In this document: positions 61,730 through 64,000 of the stretch, piece after piece
Layout: every line of letters begins with the position of its first letter
How positions within the stretch are numbered: position 1 is the first letter of the stretch
Assembly (NCBI RefSeq): GCF_019599275.1
Contig: NZ_JAHZTD010000001.1
Coordinates: 1,798,001 to 1,862,000, forward strand
DNA from: Hymenobacter sp. HSC-4F20
GTDB taxonomy: Bacteria; Bacteroidota; Bacteroidia; Cytophagales; Hymenobacteraceae
Reading direction: 5' to 3'
Length of the DNA: 64,000 bases
Notes under the pieces: generated by a model
Told to the model about the DNA's origin: nothing
Databases searched by the model: none
The model's input: the letters and a program-made list of their open reading frames with translations, nothing else
Program-made: the position numbers and the translations under genes

Positions 61730-62344
61730 ATGTATCGAACCTTACTCGCTGTGTTCTTATCAGCTCCCGTGGCCTCCGTGCTGGCCCAAGGTACCCCCGA
61801 GCCTGCTTTGCGCAATACCCTGCTGCTAAGCGCCGGGCGAGCCTATCAAACCAATTACGGCTGGCCCGGCACTGTGGTCTTTCTGGGCTTGGAGCATCGA
61901 CTTTCTCCTCGCTCCCTGTTCAGCCTCCAGCCACGCCTGAGCTATTTTCGGGCCGACACGCGCAGTCTGGAACCCGATAAACAACCCGGCGAGAAATTCG
62001 CGGTGGGCACTGTCGAAGCCCTAATAGCCGTGCGCACCAGCCGGCACCCCGAGCGGCTGGCCCTGCGGATAGAAACCGGACCGGCCTTTTTTGCCGGTCG
62101 GGAAACCACGCTCTACCGCTACCCCGGCACCTACTTCAATCCCGACGGCACTACTACTACCCTGACCGACAATGAGTACCGCCGGGAAACAATTCGGCAG
62201 TTCGGCTTTTCGTTGGGGGTAGGGCTTGATGTTACCCTACAAAACCGCTTCTACCTGGGGGCTGGCCTCGAAAGCCGTACCTACTTATACTTTCCCGGTG
62301 ACATCCTGAGTGCAGCCGTACGGGTAGGCTACGTGCTGCCCTAA
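61730..62344 (+). CDS. Exported outer-membrane-type beta-barrel protein
   Basis: A 204-residue exported protein. Signal peptide about 1-18 (ending VLAQG), then alternating beta-strand segments such as TLLLSAGRAY, HRLSPRSLFSLQPRLSYF and a C-terminal SAAVRVGYVLP with alternating residues, suggesting a small outer-membrane barrel. No family recognised. It ends nine bases before the next exported protein gene, so they form a pair. Confidence 0.7.
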   Translation: MYRTLLAVFLSAPVASVLAQGTPEPALRNTLLLSAGRAYQTNYGWPGTVVFLGLEHRLSPRSLFSLQPRLSYFRADTRSLEPDKQPGEKFAVGTVEALIAVRTSRHPERLALRIETGPAFFAGRETTLYRYPGTYFNPDGTTTTLTDNEYRRETIRQFGFSLGVGLDVTLQNRFYLGAGLESRTYLYFPGDILSAAVRVGYVLP

Positions 62345-62353
62345 CGCTACCCC

Positions 62354-63088
62354 ATGAAATTGCTCCTGACTTCTATTCTGGCCTTGAGCTTTCTACCGCT
62401 GGCGGCTCAAACGCCGGAAACTCCACGGCCTGCCACCGGCCATACCTCCGATAATGCTCTGCTGGTAGCAGCCTACGGTACCGCCGGCCGCGTGCCGGGC
62501 TATTACCGCTACGCCGCGGCGGGCCTGGGCCTGGCCCGCCGTAACCGTTGGCGCTACTCCGATGCGGAGTACGATTCTGATTTTACCCTTGGCCTGCGCC
62601 TGGGTGCCGGCAAGCAACAGGCGTATGCAGGCTCTGCTTCGCCTGAGCGAGCAATTTGGGGGGTGAACCCCTACGCAGCCGTGGATGGCCAATTTTTTGG
62701 CGCTGCCCTAGGCATTTGGGTTGGCCAGCTGGGCGACTATCGGGCTGAAGGCCTGGAGCAGGGCCGGGTCGTGCCCCAGGTGCGGGTGCGGGCCGGCCAG
62801 CTTACCGGCTTTCATGGCCTGCTGGCATACGCCAATAAGTTTGGCGGCCTGGGCAACCCACCTTTGCAGTTAGGTGGGGCATATGGGGGCGTGCTCGAGG
62901 GCCGGGTGCGCGTGGGCATCGGGGCAGCCATCGCAACCTTGGCCCTGCCCGAGCAGGAAATTGGGGTGTACGTGGAAGCCAATGTGCGAGGCGCCTTTGG
63001 TGAGGGCGGCCTGTACCTGCAACTACCCGTAGGCCCCGATGCCGCAGGCCTAATAGGGGTTCAGATGGTTTTCGGGGGTAGCAACTAG
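62354..63088 (+). CDS. Exported outer-membrane-like protein, second of pair
   Basis: A 244-residue exported protein with a signal peptide (about 1-18, ending PLAAQ) and glycine-rich strands such as YAAAGLGLARRNRWRY, DFTLGLRLGAGKQQ and LIGVQMVFGGSN, the pattern of a beta-barrel or outer-membrane-associated protein. It begins nine bases after the preceding gene. Function unknown. Confidence 0.7.
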   Translation: MKLLLTSILALSFLPLAAQTPETPRPATGHTSDNALLVAAYGTAGRVPGYYRYAAAGLGLARRNRWRYSDAEYDSDFTLGLRLGAGKQQAYAGSASPERAIWGVNPYAAVDGQFFGAALGIWVGQLGDYRAEGLEQGRVVPQVRVRAGQLTGFHGLLAYANKFGGLGNPPLQLGGAYGGVLEGRVRVGIGAAIATLALPEQEIGVYVEANVRGAFGEGGLYLQLPVGPDAAGLIGVQMVFGGSN

Positions 63089-63448
63089 AAGCCCTCAGGT
63101 AGTTATTCTGTTGGCTGCAGACTAATTCAAAAGCCTGTTTTAGCAGTTGCTATACCATTTATTATCAGTTATTTATATTCGATAACAGCTCAATTACAAA
63201 GTCTAGTTATCAGGTGTTTTCGTTGGGGTGGCGTGAGCTGGGGGCTTTACCTTCAACCCGTTATCCACCGCACTACTTCTTTATTCCTTTGTGACGGGCC
63301 GTTAGCCCCCCGTTACCAACCCGTTGTTATTGCCATATCCTAGCCGCCGTCTCTTGCCTTCCCCATGGGCGGGACGGCGGTTTTTACATGGTAGCACTCC
63401 TTTTCCGAGAAGGTACCAGGTCAATTTCTACCGCTTTACGTTTACTAT
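63089..63448. other. Intergenic region before the Lgt-like gene
   Basis: About 360 bases; the first 100 are AT-rich. It contains a T-tailed hairpin (63344-63385) preceded by a promoter-like TATCCTAGC, similar in layout to those at bioB and rluF. No ORF. Confidence 0.55.
63344..63385 (+). terminator. Hairpin with T-run before the Lgt-like gene
   Basis: CCGCCGTC (63344-63351) and GACGGCGG (63373-63380) flank a loop with further pairing, followed by TTTTT. Confidence 0.65.
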
Positions 63449-64000
63449 ATGCCGCTACCTGCTTCTAGTTCGTGGATAATTGCTATTCCGCACGGTCCCG
63501 ATTACTACACCCTGTTTTACGTGCTGGGCTTCGGGGTGAATGTGGCTTTATTGCTATGGGAAGGCCGACAGCGTGGCTACCCCCTACGTTCGTGGCTGAT
63601 GCTGCTGGGTTGTGTAGCAGTGCCGTTTATACTGGGTACCAAGCTGCTGGCCTTGTCGGGGGCAGAGTGGGACGTGGTGCTGCGTAGTGGGCAACTGCCT
63701 ACTTCGGGGGCACGCTCCGTGCTGGGTGGGGCGCTAGCCTCCGGGCTAATTCTCCCGCTGTTGCGGCGGATTTTCGGCTACAGCCGCCACGTGTACGATG
63801 CCTTTGCCCTGCCCTTGTGCGCGGCACTCATGGTGCAATGCGTGGGCTGTATCCTGACGGGGTGTTGCTTCGGGGTGCCGACTTCCGGTAGCTGGGGCCT
63901 CACCTACGAGCCCGATACCTTGCCCTACCTCGTGCAGGTGTACCAAGGGCTGATTCCGGCTAGTGCGGCCCATTCTCTGCCCACCCACCCCACGCAGTTG
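63449..64000 (+). CDS. Lgt-like prolipoprotein diacylglyceryl transferase (partial)
   Basis: A partial 184-codon reading frame cut by the window end. It shows several hydrophobic helices, a GARSVLGGALASG segment, GCILTGCCFGVP and a terminal SLPTHPTQL, all typical of Lgt-like membrane enzymes. Lgt adds diacylglycerol to the lipobox Cys of prolipoproteins. The tandem Cys in TGCCFG is a feature of divergent Lgt-family members rather than E. coli Lgt. Start at the ATG at 63449. Confidence 0.7.
   Translation, partial: MPLPASSSWIIAIPHGPDYYTLFYVLGFGVNVALLLWEGRQRGYPLRSWLMLLGCVAVPFILGTKLLALSGAEWDVVLRSGQLPTSGARSVLGGALASGLILPLLRRIFGYSRHVYDAFALPLCAALMVQCVGCILTGCCFGVPTSGSWGLTYEPDTLPYLVQVYQGLIPASAAHSLPTHPTQL

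Noticed and set aside
1..64000. tRNA, rRNA or CRISPR arrays
   Set aside because: Intergenic gaps were read by eye for cloverleaf-like sequence and regular repeats, and none were found; a tRNAscan-SE run would be decisive.

Overview
The window looks like chromosomal DNA of a GC-rich member of the Bacteroidota, most probably Hymenobacter or a close relative in the Cytophagales. The signs are a type IX secretion (T9SS) sorting domain on a 1703-residue protein, a gliding-motility-type C-terminal domain on an 898-residue protein, Bacteroidota-type promoters (TAnnTTTG or TAnnTTGC) in place of sigma70 boxes, almost no Shine-Dalgarno sequences, and Bacteroidota-typical families (DUF1624, Mqo, CtlX, slipin). 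No rRNA, tRNA, CRISPR array, integrase or transposase was seen. Genes sit on both strands in short transcription units, many closed by strong hairpin terminators.

Layout. 0-5.8 kb: a three-PAS signalling protein, malate:quinone oxidoreductase, a spore-photoproduct-lyase-like radical SAM protein and the citrulline hydrolase CtlX. 5.8-12.4 kb: a gene-free stretch with four TGTGTCA/TGACACA words, a cold-shock protein, an MDR oxidoreductase, a frameshifted two-SH3-domain lipoprotein gene, an NmrA-family protein, a GH43 hydrolase and a DUF1624 membrane protein. 12.9-19 kb: a GH13 amylase, an F420-type NADP oxidoreductase and hutU followed by two AT-rich membrane-protein genes. 19-28.5 kb: two short hydrophobic peptides of one family, two tandem Gly/Thr/Ser-rich lipoproteins, two DUF4097-type proteins, a phosphoglucose isomerase, an MBL-fold enzyme, hutG and a MarR regulator. 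28.5-35.3 kb: YebC, a serine hydrolase, a proline-iminopeptidase-like lipoprotein, an RluF-type pseudouridine synthase, a YiaA-like protein and an acetyltransferase.

35.4-44.4 kb is a biotin locus: bioB, bioF, an Imm51-like immunity gene, bioD, a T9SS surface protein, bioA and a beta-ketoacyl synthase overlapping bioA. It lacks bioC and bioH but contains unrelated cargo. 44.4-55 kb: a tail-collar protein, the giant T9SS protein, an M28 peptidase, a slipin and a MarR-GNAT fusion with a palindromic operator. 55-64 kb: a GerW/YtfJ-like protein, a lysine-pathway pair (aspartate kinase and lysA), a candidate structured small RNA, an ArnT-like glycosyltransferase, an sce7726-like protein, two outer-membrane-type proteins and the start of an Lgt-like gene cut by the window edge.

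Metabolically the window covers two of the four histidine-degradation steps (hutU, hutG), citrulline or arginine turnover (ctlX), the late biotin pathway, two lysine-pathway steps and alpha-glucan or arabinoside use. The observations most worth following are the hairpin placed right at the predicted bioB transcription start, the immunity gene inside the biotin locus, the small hydrophobic peptide family, the candidate RNA at 58.8-59.0 kb, and four frameshifts at homopolymers in one gene.
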